Shown: positions 1 through 13,124 of the stretch, one piece after another
How the letters are laid out: each line of letters begins with the position of its first letter
Position numbering within the stretch: position 1 is the first letter of the stretch
Source of the DNA: Branchiostoma floridae
Lineage: Eukaryota > Chordata > Leptocardii > Amphioxiformes > Branchiostomatidae
DNA: 64,000 nt
Reading direction: 5' to 3'
Assembly (NCBI RefSeq): GCF_000003815.2
Contig: NC_049982.1
Location: 28,146,329-28,210,328, forward strand
Program-made: the position numbers and the translations under genes
The notes under the pieces: model-generated
What the model was told of the DNA's origin: nothing
The model's database searches: none
Seen by the model: the letters and a program-made list of their open reading frames with translations, nothing else

Positions 1-3000
1 CGAACCTTTTAGCGTGACCTATGCCCTATTTAGATCCACCGTTACTTGAAAAAATAACTCAGCAAGAGCTGGTGTTACCAACTTGCTTTCGCAAAGAAAT
101 CAGACTTACACAAATCAGGTGACATTTGAGAACTTGTACACAAGAAATTAATGGTTCAAAAATTAGAATAATGCTGAGATTTGAGGAATTAACATCAACA
201 TCGCACCTCGAAAATCACTTTCATATTATCATAAAAACTGTCAATACCTTAATATCAGTCTACATGTGGAAAAATCTTTACCCGAACACAAGAAAAGTGC
301 GTAGTTACTAAGCAGGGTTTGACGCGTGTCTGTCATGTTTACTATAAACCGATCATTTTGGCTTCCCCAATGATGTCAGTATATAACTTTTAGCATCAAT
401 ACTTTTACAAGAGACGAACATGCATTCTACTACTTTCGTGACAGACCAATCTGGTAACGATTTAAGTAATAGGTCAGACTTCTGGTATATTTCGTAATGT
501 TCAGACATGCTGCTACGTTTCGTAAGCTGACTATTATTACATCATATTTCTGCCCAGAGACAGGCACCGAAAATGAACATTCCCACGGGCATATATTCGG
601 AACAGAAAACGTTTTCTTGTCTTTCATGTCTTTCAATCTATAGAGCGCATATTTTCGAAAAAAATGTGTTGCGAAAATTGCATTGGCAAAGGTGACACAA
701 CACCTGACAAACAGTATGGACAAACTAAAGTCAAGGTAACGACAGTTTGAAAGCAAAGCGAGATATCTGCAGTTACGAGTTCTACGTTAACATTGGTGTT
801 TATAGCCTCACTAAGTACCATCACCCCATCAACTAATACAGCTGTGATTTACCATGTAATAAGTGCTACTTCTCTAGCCAGGTCCGTGGTTCATCAGAGA
901 CTTGATTTCGAAGCTACAGGAACCTTCTAGAACATTCGGAACAACAGTTACGCCAGACTGTTAATAATGTGTGTGAAATATGGAGATCTTTACCATGACG
1001 GTGCAAAATGTCATCACCCATTGTTGTCAACAAAGTACTTCAGTAGTGTTCAAGAAATAAGACTACCGATGAAAAATAAAATTGCTGTCGGATATTTATC
1101 ATGTACTTTCATCGCTAAAAACGTTTCTATTTCTTACTACAGTTAATACAAGTAGTTTATGAAACAATGGTATATGTAAAATGACAATATCTAAGATAGT
1201 GTGGAAATATAAAGAAGTTATGGCTTTTTCATGTTTCAGCATAAGATACCTGCTCTTTCCCACGGATAAAACCAACACTCTCGAACCTTTAGCGTGACCT
1301 ATGCCCTACGTAGATCCACTGTTACTTGAAAAAATGCTGGTGCTACCAACTTGCTTTCGCAGAGAAGTCAGACTTACACAAGGTAACATTGCTGAACTTG
1401 TTCACAAGAAATGAATGGTTCGAAAATTCGAATAATGATGAGACTTGAGGAATTAACATCAATATCGAAAATCACTTTCATATTATTTAAATTAAATCAA
1501 ATTATCATAAAACTGTCAGTACCTCAATATCAGTCTACATGTGGACATATTTTTATCCGAATACAAGCTTAAGAATAATGTGTAGTTACTAAGCAGGGTC
1601 TGACACGTGTCTGTCAAGTTTACTATTAACCGATCCTTTTGGCGTCCCCAATGATGTCAGTATATAACTTTTAACGTTAATACTTTTAAAAGAGACGAGC
1701 GTGCCTTCTAATACTTTAATGAATGTACGTAACTATGTTGTCATTTTAGAACTTTAACAACTTTTAAAAAGAAACCAACATGCATTCTACTACTTTTCCA
1801 ATCTGGTAATTATCGAATATCCATGGTAAATTCATAGGTCAGGCTCTTTGCATATTTCGCAATGTTCAGACATGGGGTGAGGTTTCATAAGATGACTATT
1901 GCATCAGAAATCTGCCCAGAGACAGGCACCAAAAATGAATATTCCCACGGGCATATATGAGGGACAGATGGTGTTTTCTTCTCTTGCATGTCTTTTCAGC
2001 TATAAACTATATGCCGCTTTTAAATGGGCATTGCGAAAATTGCATCGTTAAAGGTAACACATTCACTGACAAACAGCACGGAAAACCTAATCTTTTTAGT
2101 AAAGGTAACGATAGTTTGAAAGCCCATCAAGTATCTGCAAGTACGAGTACTGAGTTACAAAATGGTGTTTATAGCCTCGCTAAGTACCCACATCTCATCG
2201 GCCATTACTGCATTGATTCAATAGCTTAGTACTACTTCACCAGCCAAGTCCGTGGTCCATCAGAGACTTGATTTCGAGGCTACAGTAGTCTTCTAGAACA
2301 TTCGGAACAACACTTACGTCAGTCTGTTGATATTGTGTGTGAAATATGGGGCTATCTTTACCCTGACGGTGCAAAATGTTACATCAATCACAGGTGTCCA
2401 CAAAGTACTCCAAAAGTGTTCAAGCTGGCCTAGAATCAAAGACTACATAAACTGCCTATGAAAAACAAAATGGCTCTCGGGTATCTATCTCTATTATGTT
2501 ATTCATCGCTAAAACGTTTTTACTTCTTACTAACGTAATAGTATATTCTCGTAGTTTATGAAACAACGGTATATGTAAGGCAATATCTAATATGCTGTGG
2601 AAATGTAAAGAAGCTGTGGCTTTTTCATGTTTTCAGCATAAGATACCTGCTCTTTCCCACGGATGAAACCAACCCTCTCGGACCTTTCATCAGCGTGACC
2701 TTGTTAGTTGAAAAAATGCTGGTGCTACTAACTTGCTTTCGCAAATAGGTCAGGCTTACACCAATCAGGTAACATTGCGGAACTTGTACACAAGAAATAA
2801 ATGGTTCAAAAATTCGAATAATGATGAGACTTGAGGAATTAACATCAACATCGCACCTCGAAAATCACTTTCATATTATCATAAAAACTGTCAATACCTT
2901 AATATCAGTCTACATGAGAAAAAATCTTTACCCGAACACAAGAAAAATGCGTAGTTACTAAGCAGGGTTTGACGCGTGTCTGTCATGTTTACTATAAACC

Positions 3001-5700
3001 GATCATTTTGGCGTCCCCAATGATGTCAGTATATAACTTTTAGCATCAATACTTTTAAAAGAGACGAACATGCATTCTACTACTTTCGTGACAGACCAAT
3101 CTGGTAACGATTTAAGTAATAGGTCAGACTTCTGGTATATTTCGTAATGTTCAGACATGCTGCTACGTTTCGTAAGCTGACTATTATTATTACATCATAT
3201 TTCTGCCCAGAGACAGGCACCGAAAATGAACATTCCCACGGGCATATATTCGGGACAGAAAACGTTTTCTTGTCTTTCATGTCTTTCAATCTATAGAGCG
3301 CATATTTTCGAAAAAAATGTGTTGCGAAAATTGCATTGGCAAAGGTGACACAACACCTGACAAACAGTATGGACAAACTAAAGTAAAGGTAACGACAGTT
3401 TGAAAGCAAAGCGAGATATCTGCAGTTACGAGTTCTACGTTAACATTGGTGTTTATAGCCTCACTAAGTACCATCACCCCATCAACTAATACAGCTGTGA
3501 TTTACCATATAATAAGCGCTACTTCTCTAGCCAGGTCCGTGGTCCAACGGAGACTTGATTTCGAGGCTACAGTATCCTTCTAGAACGTCAGCTGTAGATA
3601 TTCTGTGTGAAATTTGGGGCTATATTCACCATAACGGTGCAAAATGTTATCACCCAAGAGGTGTCGATCAAGTACTCCAAAAGTGTTCAAGCTGGCCTAA
3701 AATCAAAGACAACATAAACTGCGCATGAAAACCAGAATGACTCTCTTCTTTGTCTTGTTATCCCATCTGTAAAAGCATTTTTATTTCTTAAGTATCTACA
3801 CTTAGTCCATGTAACAACGGTACATATTAGACGGCAATCTGTAAGGTGATATAGAAATGTACGGAAATTGTCAACTTCTCATGCTATCAGCCAGTGTCAG
3901 CAAAAGTTTCCAGGTTTTTCTCACAGACTAAATCAGCCCTCCGGAACCTTTTAGCGTGACCTATGCTCTACTTAGATCCCCTGTCAATTAAAAAAACAGC
4001 AACTCAGATATAGCTGGCGTTACCGAAAGTAAACTACTTATATGAATGACTAACCCGACAAAAGTTAAATCTCCACAGTAAAGTCAAAGATCAGGCTTTT
4101 AGTAAATATCGTAATGTTTGGACGTGTTTCATTTCGAATGATGGATATTATTGCATCAGACTTCTGCCCAGATACAGGCACCGACAATGAACATTCTCAC
4201 AGGCATTAAAAACAGACGATGTCGATGTTTCCTTATCCTGCATCTCCTCACAGCTATGAATCCTAGATAGTGCACGTTTTTTTCAAAATGCGAGTTTTGA
4301 AGGAGGCATTGACATAGACAAAGCAACCCCTGACAGTAAGCGCGGAAAACATAACCTTATCATTTAAGTTAACAGCAGTTTGCTATAGCCCAGCATGGAA
4401 CCTGCACGTACAAGCAGTACTTTAAAATTGTGTTTATAGCCTCGCTAAGTACGCAATACACTATCTAATAGGTACTACTTCACTAGCCAGGTCTGTAGTC
4501 CTTCAGAGACTTGATTTCGAGGCTACGGTAGCCTTCCGGAACATTCGGAACAACACTATCTTGTCGCGAAGATCACTTTCATATTATCATAAAATTGTCA
4601 TCACTTCCATATAAGTCTACAAGTGAATAAAACCTACACATGGACATGACAATGATGCGTAGCTACTGGGAAGGGTTTGGCATGTGTCTAGCCTTGTTCA
4701 TTATTAATCGTTCATGTTTACTCGCCAATGTACGTATGTTATCATTTTAGAACTTTAACAACTTTCAAAAAACATGCATTTTACTACTTTTTCAATCCGG
4801 TAATAATTGAATATCCAGAGTAAATTCATAGGTCAGACTCTTTGCATATTTCGCAATGTTCAGACATGGGGTGAGGTTTCGTAAGATGGCTATTGCATCA
4901 GAAATCTGCCCAGAGACAGGCACCGAAAATGAATATTCCCACGGGCATATATGAGGGACAGATGGTGTTTTCTTCTCTTGCATGTCTTTTCAGCTATAAA
5001 CTATATGCCGCTTTTAAATGGGCGTTGCGAAAATTGCATTGTTAAAGGTAACACATTCACTGACAAACAGCACGGAAAACCTAATCTTTTTAGTAAAGGT
5101 AACGATAGTTGAAAGCCCAGCAAGTATCTGCAAGTACGAGTACTGCGTTACAAAATGGTATTTATAGCCTCGCTAAGTACCCACATCTCATTGGCCATTA
5201 CTGCATTGATTCAATATCTTAGTACTACTTCACCAGCCAAGTCCGTGGTCCATCAGAGACTTGATTTCGAGGCCAGTTAAGTCTTCTAGAACATTCGGAA
5301 CAACACTTACGTCAGCCTGTTATATTGTGTGTAAAATATGGGGATATCTTAACCATGACGGTGCAAATTTAATCACCAGTAGGAGTCTACAAAGTGCTCC
5401 AAAAGTACTCAAGCTGGCCGAGAATCAAAGACTACATAAACTGGATATGAAAAACTCTCGGATATTCATCATATCATTCCATCGCTAAAATGTTTTAGTT
5501 CTTGATATAATAAATACTCATAGTTTTCTTAACGATATATAAGTCTTGTTCGATGAAAGCTTGGAAATGTGAGAAAAGTTTAGTGAGTTTTTGTGGTCTA
5601 AGCATATATTGCAACACCCCAATCGAACCCTGAAATCTTTTAACCTGGCCCATATGCTACTTGGATCCACTATTACTTCTAAACATCAAAACTCAAAAAT
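1..5700. repeat. Large divergent tandem repeat block, alternating 1.3-1.7 kb units
   Basis: The opening motif (aacctttTAGCGTGACCTATG followed by a GATCC-containing stretch) recurs at about 1, 1283, 2680, 3942 and 5629, giving four to five units. Units starting at 1 and 2680 are closely similar: the stretches 430-756 and 3080-3409 differ by a handful of bases. Units starting near 1283 and 3942 share a different variant (1780-2240 versus 4760-5270). This suggests an A-B-A-B arrangement made by duplicating a dimer. Small open frames inside it are repeated copies of the same non-coding-looking DNA and vary in frame between units. No transposase, reverse transcriptase or terminal repeats were recognised. 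Confidence 0.8.
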
Positions 5701-6684
5701 AGCTGTTTTTACTACATATATACATCGCTATGTGTTTGACATGTGGTTAAGTTTCCTAAGATGACCATCGCATCATTACAGATTGAAAAAAATTCGATCA
5801 GCAAGATTTATGATTTTGGACAGGCAGTTACGTTTCCTAACTATGACCTCATATTCAAAAATCTGCCCAGAGACAGGGACCAAAAATTGACATTCCCACG
5901 AGGATTGAGGACAGGGTATGCTTTCATAATGTTGTCTTTCTAGCTAAGAATCACAGAGAGCACACGTTTTACGTAATGTGAATTGTTATCGGTTCCAACC
6001 ACTTTTCTTAAAAGGGGAGCTTCCAATGCTAAGATACGACTAACTTCTTGGAACTCGATCCCGAAGAAGTACACCTTATAAAACATAAAACTACCAGCAG
6101 GAACATTTACTTTTCTCACATTTGAATTCAAATTTAGATTTCTGGAATATGAACTTTAAAGAAAGGGAAGGAAAACTAACTCCCCTCTCTACAGCCCACA
6201 TTGGTCTGTGCCAAATCCACTACTTGGTGGAATCTTTCCAATCGAGTCATACCGTTCTGGACAGAGGAGGAGACGAGACTAGAACTGACTTTTCTAGAAA
6301 TTTCTTTTGAGGTATGTACAATCGGGCACTTATGGTTTTTGTTTTTCAAATTGCAAATCTGTAATTCCTTTCTACTTTGAAAATGTTTCAACAGTTTGAA
6401 TGTGTAGCTCATTCAATATTGAAGAGGAGAAAGGGACTTGAGAAATCAGCCGGCACTCGAAAAACTGTGTAGACAGGGTCTTGCTCTTGGTCGGACAGGG
6501 GGTGGGGCGAGGGAGAACAGTTTGGCTAGTCTACCTGTGAATTTGCATGGGTAGAATTGACATTTTCTGGCTAAGCAAAGGACACAGAAGACGGGGTCCG
6601 TTATAACTAGGACAATAGCAATCGCTGCCTCTAGTGTGGACATTTCGGTTTGACGAATACTAACTGTAGTTGTATTTATTTCAG
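5701..6684. other. Upstream region of the secreted-protein gene, no gene seen
   Basis: The stretch between the tandem block and the first recognised coding exon shows no convincing coding exon on either strand. A pyrimidine tract ending in TTTATTTCAG at 6675-6684 is a good splice acceptor directly before the exon carrying the start codon. At least one non-coding 5' exon therefore probably lies in or upstream of this stretch. I could not place the transcription start. Confidence 0.5.
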
Positions 6685-6718
6685 GTTTTTGGCCAATACG
6701 AGTGAAGACTGAGTCACC

Positions 6719-9700
6719 ATGTCATTTCGACACATCGCGACACTTGCCGTGCTCCTTGCAGTCGTCATCGCAGCTGAAGGTGAGTTGTTGTTGCTGATTT
6801 GTTCTTCGGCGTGTCTGCGCGCTCCAAAATCGGTCGGATTCCCTACGAGTTCGTACGGCGGCGGTACTTACCACTTACGGATCCCCAAAGATTGCCCACG
6901 TTTTGGCACGTAGACAGCACGTATTTGCACGTGCGGCGGTTTGTGCCCATAGCTTAATTTGGTTTGTAAGTTTACAGGCGAGAGTTTTTTCTTCGTTTCT
7001 TTTGTAAATCAACATATTTACGGTTTGTTGTTCTAAACTGTTGTTTATTTGCTGTTTATTAGAAGCGCTAGCAGAAAATAAGCTGTTTTGCACAAGTCTG
7101 TGATGTACTAAGTTATAGGCCCTCCGGCAGTATCCAGTACTTTAGTGCGTGTGTTTTTTTCTTCTGTAGAACAAAAACTGTAGGATAGTGTACAGCATAA
7201 CGAACAATATTTTTACTGTTTTCTCCAGGACGCCCCAAGGCCGACGATGACTTTGCTGCTGCCAAGAAACGTGCTGCCAAAGCTGAATCGGACCAGCTCA
7301 GCAAAGCTAATGAATTGCCCAAGGTCAGTCTATCATTTTAAAAAATCATGTCAGCCCTGTATCTTGAACTGTAATTTTGGAATCTAAAAACTTTAGTTCT
7401 AAGTTGTCCACACTGTTCCGGTCTTTTTTCTTTCTTTATATGGATCGTAGCAGTACAATACAGAATGGTGCACTGGGTAAAGGAATGCTGAGGTCATACA
7501 TCCACAACACTAAAACACATTTACAATGTACTTCTCCACCGGAAGTCTATTCCTTTTATTTGCTCATGTCTTGCTATCCACTCAATAAATCAATTTGGAC
7601 AGCTCCCTGCTGAGGTATAGTTTGTGCAAGGGAAAGGAAAACTAATATGATCATGATCTCGTTGTAGGTGGCCCCGGCCGAGTACGAAAAAGTGGTGAAC
7701 AAGGAAGCCCGCGTAGGTATTGACCAGGCAGGATCGAGGGGCATTGTGTTCATCCCCGACTACAGTGATAGCATTGGATCAGAGGCCAGGGCAAATACTG
7801 ATGAAATCAGCCAGGTATGCCCTACCAAAGCATACTCAACAGCTTTAGACCAATTTCTTAGCAGTACATGTGATAATCGCAGCAGTACAATACAATATGG
7901 TGCACTGAAATCACTTTACAATACAATTTCCACTATTGTTACATTTCTTAGTAGTAGATGTGATACTTCCTAACTGTGAAAGTTGCATGTTTTTCCAGTA
8001 ATGTTTAAAGTGTGTGAATGACAAGAGTTTTGTACCTGATATCCTTTAACTGTGGCAGTACTGACCATTCTGTACAAACTTGCCGACAGGTGAGGGACAA
8101 GCTGTACGAACAGGCTGTAAAAGACTTCAAAGAGCAACAGGCCGCTGAAATGACTGCCCTGGTGGAAGACCCGCACCGCCAATTTGTCAGTCCTATATCT
8201 TGTACTTTTAAATTAACAGCTGTAGTTCTATTTCTTAGTAGTACATATGATACTTCCTAACTGTGAAAGTTGCATTTGTTTAGTTCTGTGTAGACTCGAA
8301 TTCTTCTAAGAGTCTAAGACATCATAATTTCTTCGTATAATGTTTAAAGTGTGTCCATGAGGAGAGTTATGTACCTGATATCCTTTTACTGTGGCAGTAC
8401 TGACTCTTTTCTACAAACTTGCCTACAGGTGAGGGACATGCTGTACAGTCAGGCTGTAGAGGGATTCGAAGCGCAACTGGCCGCTAAAATGACTGCCCGG
8501 GTGGAAGACCTGGAGCGCCAATTTGTCAGTCCTATATCTTGTACTTTTAAATTAACAGCTGTAGTTCCATTTCTTAGTAGTACAAGTGATACGTTTGAAC
8601 TGTAAAAGTAGCATTTTTTTTGGATCTGTATAAATTTGAATTATTCTAAGAGTAGTCTAAATCAAAGACATCATAATTTCTTCCGTTAATGTTTTAAGTG
8701 TGTCCATGAGGAGAGGTTTGAACCTGATATCCTTTAACTGTGGCAGTACTATAAACCTTCTGTACAAACTTGCCTACAGGACAGGGCCGAGCTGTACCTT
8801 CTGGCTGGAGAACCCTTCAAAGTGCTGGCCGCTGAAACGGCTGCCCGGGTGGAAGAAATGGAGCGCTACCCATCTGTCAGTCCTATATCTTGTCCTTTAA
8901 CAGCTGTAGTTCCATTTTAGTAGTACATGTGATACTTTTAAACTGTAAAAGTTGCATTTTTTGTTCTCTATAGACTTGAATTATTCTAAGAGGAGTCTTA
9001 ATCAAAGACATCATAATTACTTCCAGTAATGTTTAAAGTGTGTGCACGAGGAGAGTTTTGTACCTGATATCCTTTAACTGTGGCAGTACTGACCCTTCTG
9101 TACAAACTTGCCTACAGGTGAGGGACGAGCTTTACAAGCAGGCTGGAAAAGACTTCAAAGAGCTTGAGGCCTCTAAAATGACTGCCCGGGTGGAAGACCC
9201 GGACCGCCAATTTGTCAGTCCTATATCTTGTACTTTTGATTAACACCTGTAGTTCTATTTCTTACTAGTACAAGTGATACTTTTAAACTGTAAAAGTTGC
9301 ATTTTTTGTTCTGTAGAGACTTGAATTTTTCTAAGAGGAGTCTTATTCAAAGGCATTATAATTACTTTCTGCAATGTTTAAAATGTGTGCATGAGGAGAG
9401 TTTTGTACCTGATATCCTTTTACTTTGGCTGTACTGACTCTTCTGTACAATTACCTACAGGTGAGGGACATGCTGTACCGTCAGGCTGTAGGAGAATTCG
9501 CCGCTGAAATGGCTGCCCAGGTGATCGAAGCACGGGAGTTGTCAAAGGCGGGTGAGGTTCTCATGGCTCGCGCCCTGTCGCATGTAAGTCCCTGCCCCAT
9601 CTTCTTACTTCAGTGCAATAGCCGCATGTGTCCGATGCTTCTTCTGTCTGCGCTTAAGTATTCCTTTATGTTGATTCCATTCTAGACGTTTAAGATGTAA

Positions 9701-10568
9701 TAATTTGTTCAGTTTTTGTGTGCATGTGTGTGCATTAGGGGAGTTTCGAACCTGTTATATCCTTTTACTGTGGCAGTACTGACCCTTCTGTACAAACTTG
9801 CCTACAGGACATTGCCGTCAGGCTGTGGAAACATTCGCCGCTGAAAATGCCTGGCCTCATTGGAGCACGGGAGGTGTCAAAGGGGGATGAATTTCTCAAG
9901 GCTCGCGCCCTGTCGCATGTAAGTCCCTGCCTCATCTTCTTACTTCAGTGCAATAGCCGCATGTGTCCGTTGCTTCTTCTGTCTGCACTTAAGTATTCCT
10001 GTATTTTGATTCCCTTGTAGATATTTAAGATGTAATAGTTTGTTCAGTTTTTGTGTGCATGTGTGCATTAGGGGAGTTTCGAAAGCTGTTGTGCTTTTAA
10101 TGTAGCAGTACTGACCCTTCTGTACAAACTTGCCTACAGGTGAGGAGCGAGCTGCCCCATTTGGCTGAAGACGACTACAAGCGCAAAGAGCAGGAGGTCG
10201 CTGATAAGCCGGAAGCCCGGTCGATAGATTGTAAGTCCCAACCCGTTTTTTTTACTGTAGTCCAATAGCCGTATGTGTTCGTTGCTTTTTCTCTGTCCAC
10301 TCTTAAGTATTCCTGTACGTGGATACCATTATGCACATTTAAGATCATACCACTGATATGATTTAATTCAATACGTTTCTGTTAGAATTATTTCATACTT
10401 TTCTGTTCAGTTCATTTTTGTTCATTTTCATATGAATATATCAAAGTATATATGTATATTTAGGCATTGTTAGCTCGAATAATTGTTTTAACTGTAAATT
10501 AATTGTTGTTTCCTTTGAATTTTTGTAACTGACGGATGTTTTTCTTTCTTTTCCCAGATGAGGAGTAG
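6719..10568 (+). CDS. Secreted protein of unknown function with tandemly duplicated exons
   Basis: I do not recognise this gene. Ten or eleven exons join in one frame to about 340 residues: 6719-6779, 7229-7323, 7668-7814, 8090-8185, 8429-8524, 8780-8875, 9118-9213, 9461-9583, 9808-9918, 10140-10230 and 10558-10568 (ending SIDYEE-stop). All have GT-AG borders. The first exon is a signal peptide (MSFRHIATLAVLLAVVIA) and ends in phase 1; the next ends in phase 0 and every middle exon is phase 0 at both ends. The protein is rich in Ala, Glu, Lys and Arg and probably helical or coiled-coil. The four central exons each encode exactly 32 residues (VRDxLYxQA ... MTARVED ... RQF), so the protein has an internal repeat matching exons. 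The start is chosen for the signal peptide and the acceptor 34 bases upstream. Likely extracellular or secretory; function unknown. It may be specific to the lineage. Confidence 0.72.
8040..10230 (+). repeat. Seven tandem exon-plus-intron units, ~340 bp each
   Basis: Exon starts at 8090, 8429, 8780, 9118, 9461, 9808 and 10140 are 332-351 bp apart. The intron parts are duplicated too: each acceptor is preceded by a version of CAGTACTGACCCTTCTGTAC and then AACTTGCCTACAG, and four donors read TTT or TCT followed by GTCAGTCCTATATC. The last three units have diverged: exons at 9461 and 9808 end with a shared ARALSH segment and use a GTAAGTCCCTGCC donor. Because all units are phase 0 at both ends, any number can be kept or skipped without breaking the frame. 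Confidence 0.9.
9808..9918 (+). CDS. Exon 9 of the secreted-protein gene, internally frameshifted relative to its twin
   Basis: This 111-bp exon is a DNA copy of the exon at 9461-9583 (123 bp) and has lost 12 bases net. Small indels put its first half in another reading frame: the DNA CGTCAGGCTGT that encodes RQAV in the sister exon reads as VRLW here. The frame returns to the ancestral one at the GARE / ALSH end. It keeps acceptor, donor and phase, so it is still usable, but about half of its residues are new. It could be a decaying exon that is skipped or a novel segment; transcripts would decide. Confidence 0.6.
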
Positions 10569-10905
10569 CTCCTGTGATGGCGCCTCGTGCCGCCAGAGAA
10601 CCACCATCTACCTCGCCTTCGTGCTAACACTGCATCACGTGACAGGCTACATCAACCAATCACCGCCCTTCATCGCAACACATAAATAACAACAACATGA
10701 CAGTACATGTAATCCACGTCTATATAGCCGTAACGATCTCAAATATCATCCGCCATTGTTGTAATACTGCTGAATCAATTGTGTGGGTTTTTTTTATCTT
10801 TATACGCATACAAGTTTCTTTTCGTGTATGGCATTTTATCTGATACAGAAATTATATGGCTTGTTAAGTTGAATTTCAGTTAATAAACAAAGATGTGTGG
10901 TCAAC
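10569..10905 (+). other. 3' UTR of the secreted-protein gene
   Basis: After the TAG at 10566-10568 there is about 330 bp without coding potential, ending with an AATAAA at 10882-10887 and a GT-rich stretch (TGTGTGTTGGTTTGT) from about 10905, the usual layout of a cleavage and polyadenylation site. Confidence 0.65.
10882..10887 (+). terminator. Polyadenylation signal AATAAA
   Basis: Canonical AATAAA, 314 bp after the stop codon, followed after about 20 bases by a GT-rich element. Confidence 0.65.
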
Positions 10906-12651
10906 ATGTGTGTTGGTTTGTACTTTTTGTAACTTAGCTTAGTTAGAATTTGAAAGTTTTGATGATAATGGATTGGAAAGATTGTGGTTTTCGAAGGCCA
11001 AGGGTATCATCTTTTGAAATCTAACAGGCCAAACAGAGCAAAATACTTGTAGTAAAATAAATGACTTATTCAAAATGCAAAGAACAATAGTTTATATAAA
11101 GTATAAAGTATAGCAGTAGGTTAAAGTATAAAGTACAACCATAGGTTATATCAAGTATAAAGGATAACAATACATTAACGTTTAAGGAGAGGGTGGACTT
11201 GGTCCGGGCAAGCAGCCCGCGATGATGATGTATTTAGTATTAAGTATAAAGATAAGTTGAAGTATAACAAAAGTTTATTCAAAGCGGCCACATGCATTCA
11301 TCCTTTATTTGATAAATCTTGACATTTTTTATAATGAACTTAGAGAAAGGGCAAAATTATATTTTCATACTCTCTTAGCTTGCATTGAACTTGCAGGTCT
11401 AATACTCGTTTGGTGAATTTAGGGACCAAATAACAAAACAATGCATGTACCTACATGTATATGTGAAGAAAGCATTAAGCAAAACAGATCATGAATTAGA
11501 CACCTTTCCAAAGTTCGGCGCCATGTTGGATGCTGGCTAGTCCCCCTCTCTTTATAAATGGAAAGGTCCAAGGGTTACGTTACGTAGAACAACACAGAAT
11601 TGATGCGCGCCCCCTGGGGTCTATGACAAGGGTTGTACTACATAAAATTGTTGGAGGCTGAGTAAAATGCCTTATTTGAGAAGTAGCAAGGTATAACATT
11701 TGCCGCGTGATCAAGGAATGTGTCCATTTCTAGATGTTATAATTTGGATTGTGACGATTTCACAAGGTTCATGTATAAATGCATGGCCAGCTGCAGTTAC
11801 TTTGACGTCCGCAGATCGGCGTTTCAAAGTGGGCGTGAGAAGACGATACGCTGACAGGAATTTTAAAATATTGTGGCTTGTACCCTAAACACAAACATAT
11901 TCCTTTTCTGTATTCCTGAAGTGCACACTACTATAATTTTTCCGCGTCAAAGCCAGTCACCTTGTGGCCCTTAACTGTGGAAATATCCACAGGCCGAAAA
12001 CTGTGACCTGCTACGGTCCGAACTGAGTATTAGGCTTAAATTTACGACACCTAGCGCGTACACGATAAACTGCAGCGGTAAATCATTGCAGTTATCATTT
12101 AGGCTCAACCGAATGTATCGCTAGTATTGGGCATAGAATTTTAGATATGATAAAAAAGATTGTAGAACGATTTACCAAAATGTTCTCTACATTACTAGTA
12201 CATTTCTGTTTTTTATTGATAGAAAACGTGATACAAACAGAAGGAGCAAACACAGGTCCCATTTATGTGAACACCCAACATTTACGCACGTTATGTATAA
12301 TTAAAATCCAAATTCAAAATTAAAATCTGATTTTAAAATAACAATGTCCTATTGCATTTCAGTTTTTTATTGTCAAATTGTATCATTCTTGATCCTGTCG
12401 GCCGATATATAAACAGGGGGGGTAAAGGAAACACATTCAACATCTTTCGTCTTAGGCCTTATCAATACATCAGGGAATATACAATATTTAGAGTTAGAAA
12501 CAAAAGAATCACAATCTTAGGCTTCTGGCGTTTATATAATCATGGCTGAGGTAGATGTACATGTGAATTACATTACTTAAAATCGCTCAGCGTGTTGTCC
12601 CTTATCCCGAATAACCTCCACCAGGCCTTATTTCGGGGGCAAGGATAGTAG
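10906..12651. other. Intergenic, no gene seen
   Basis: A-T rich DNA with weak AAGTATAA-type repeats at 11090-11270. I see no exon with a consistent frame and splice borders on either strand. Confidence 0.5.
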
Positions 12652-12835
12652 ATCGACTACCACTACTACTGCCACTGCCACTACAACTTCTACTGCTACT
12701 GCTACTACTACTACTACTGCTGCTGCTGCTACTACTACTACTACTAATAATAATACTTCTACTACTACGACTACTAATACTGTTGCTGCTGCTGTAACTG
12801 CTACCACTGCTACTTCTACTGCTACTGCCAGGTTT

Positions 12836-12866
<31 letters not shown>

Positions 12867-12874
12867 AACTACTA

Positions 12875-12912
<38 letters not shown>

Positions 12913-12921
12913 TCTACTACT
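12652..12921. repeat. CTA/CTG trinucleotide microsatellite
   Basis: About 270 bp of nearly uninterrupted CTA, CTG and CTT triplets (plus strand), in runs such as (CTA)9 and (CTG)7. The complementary strand reads as CAG/TAG/AAG. It lies about 200 bp beyond the stop codon of the minus-strand ABCC gene and could be in its 3' UTR. The in-frame TAG triplets argue against translation in that frame. Confidence 0.95.
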
Positions 12922-13124
12922 GATTTCGCAGGAAGGTTAATATTTCAATCTAACAAAGACCTTATACTTGATATACACGCTCGTGTGACAGTGCACCACT
13001 TGCTCATATAGATTATTTAGGAGGGAGAGAAGATATGGATGGATGTCCAAAAACGCTTGAACTGCGATTCCATGAGTCAAATGCATATAGCTGTGTCTGC
13101 CTCGAAGATGGCATTCATCACGAT

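Noticed and set aside
430-3477. Repeated 108-codon and 63-codon minus-strand frames in the tandem block
   Set aside because: Duplicates of one another through the DNA repeat, overlapping in two frames, without domain, signal peptide or splice context.
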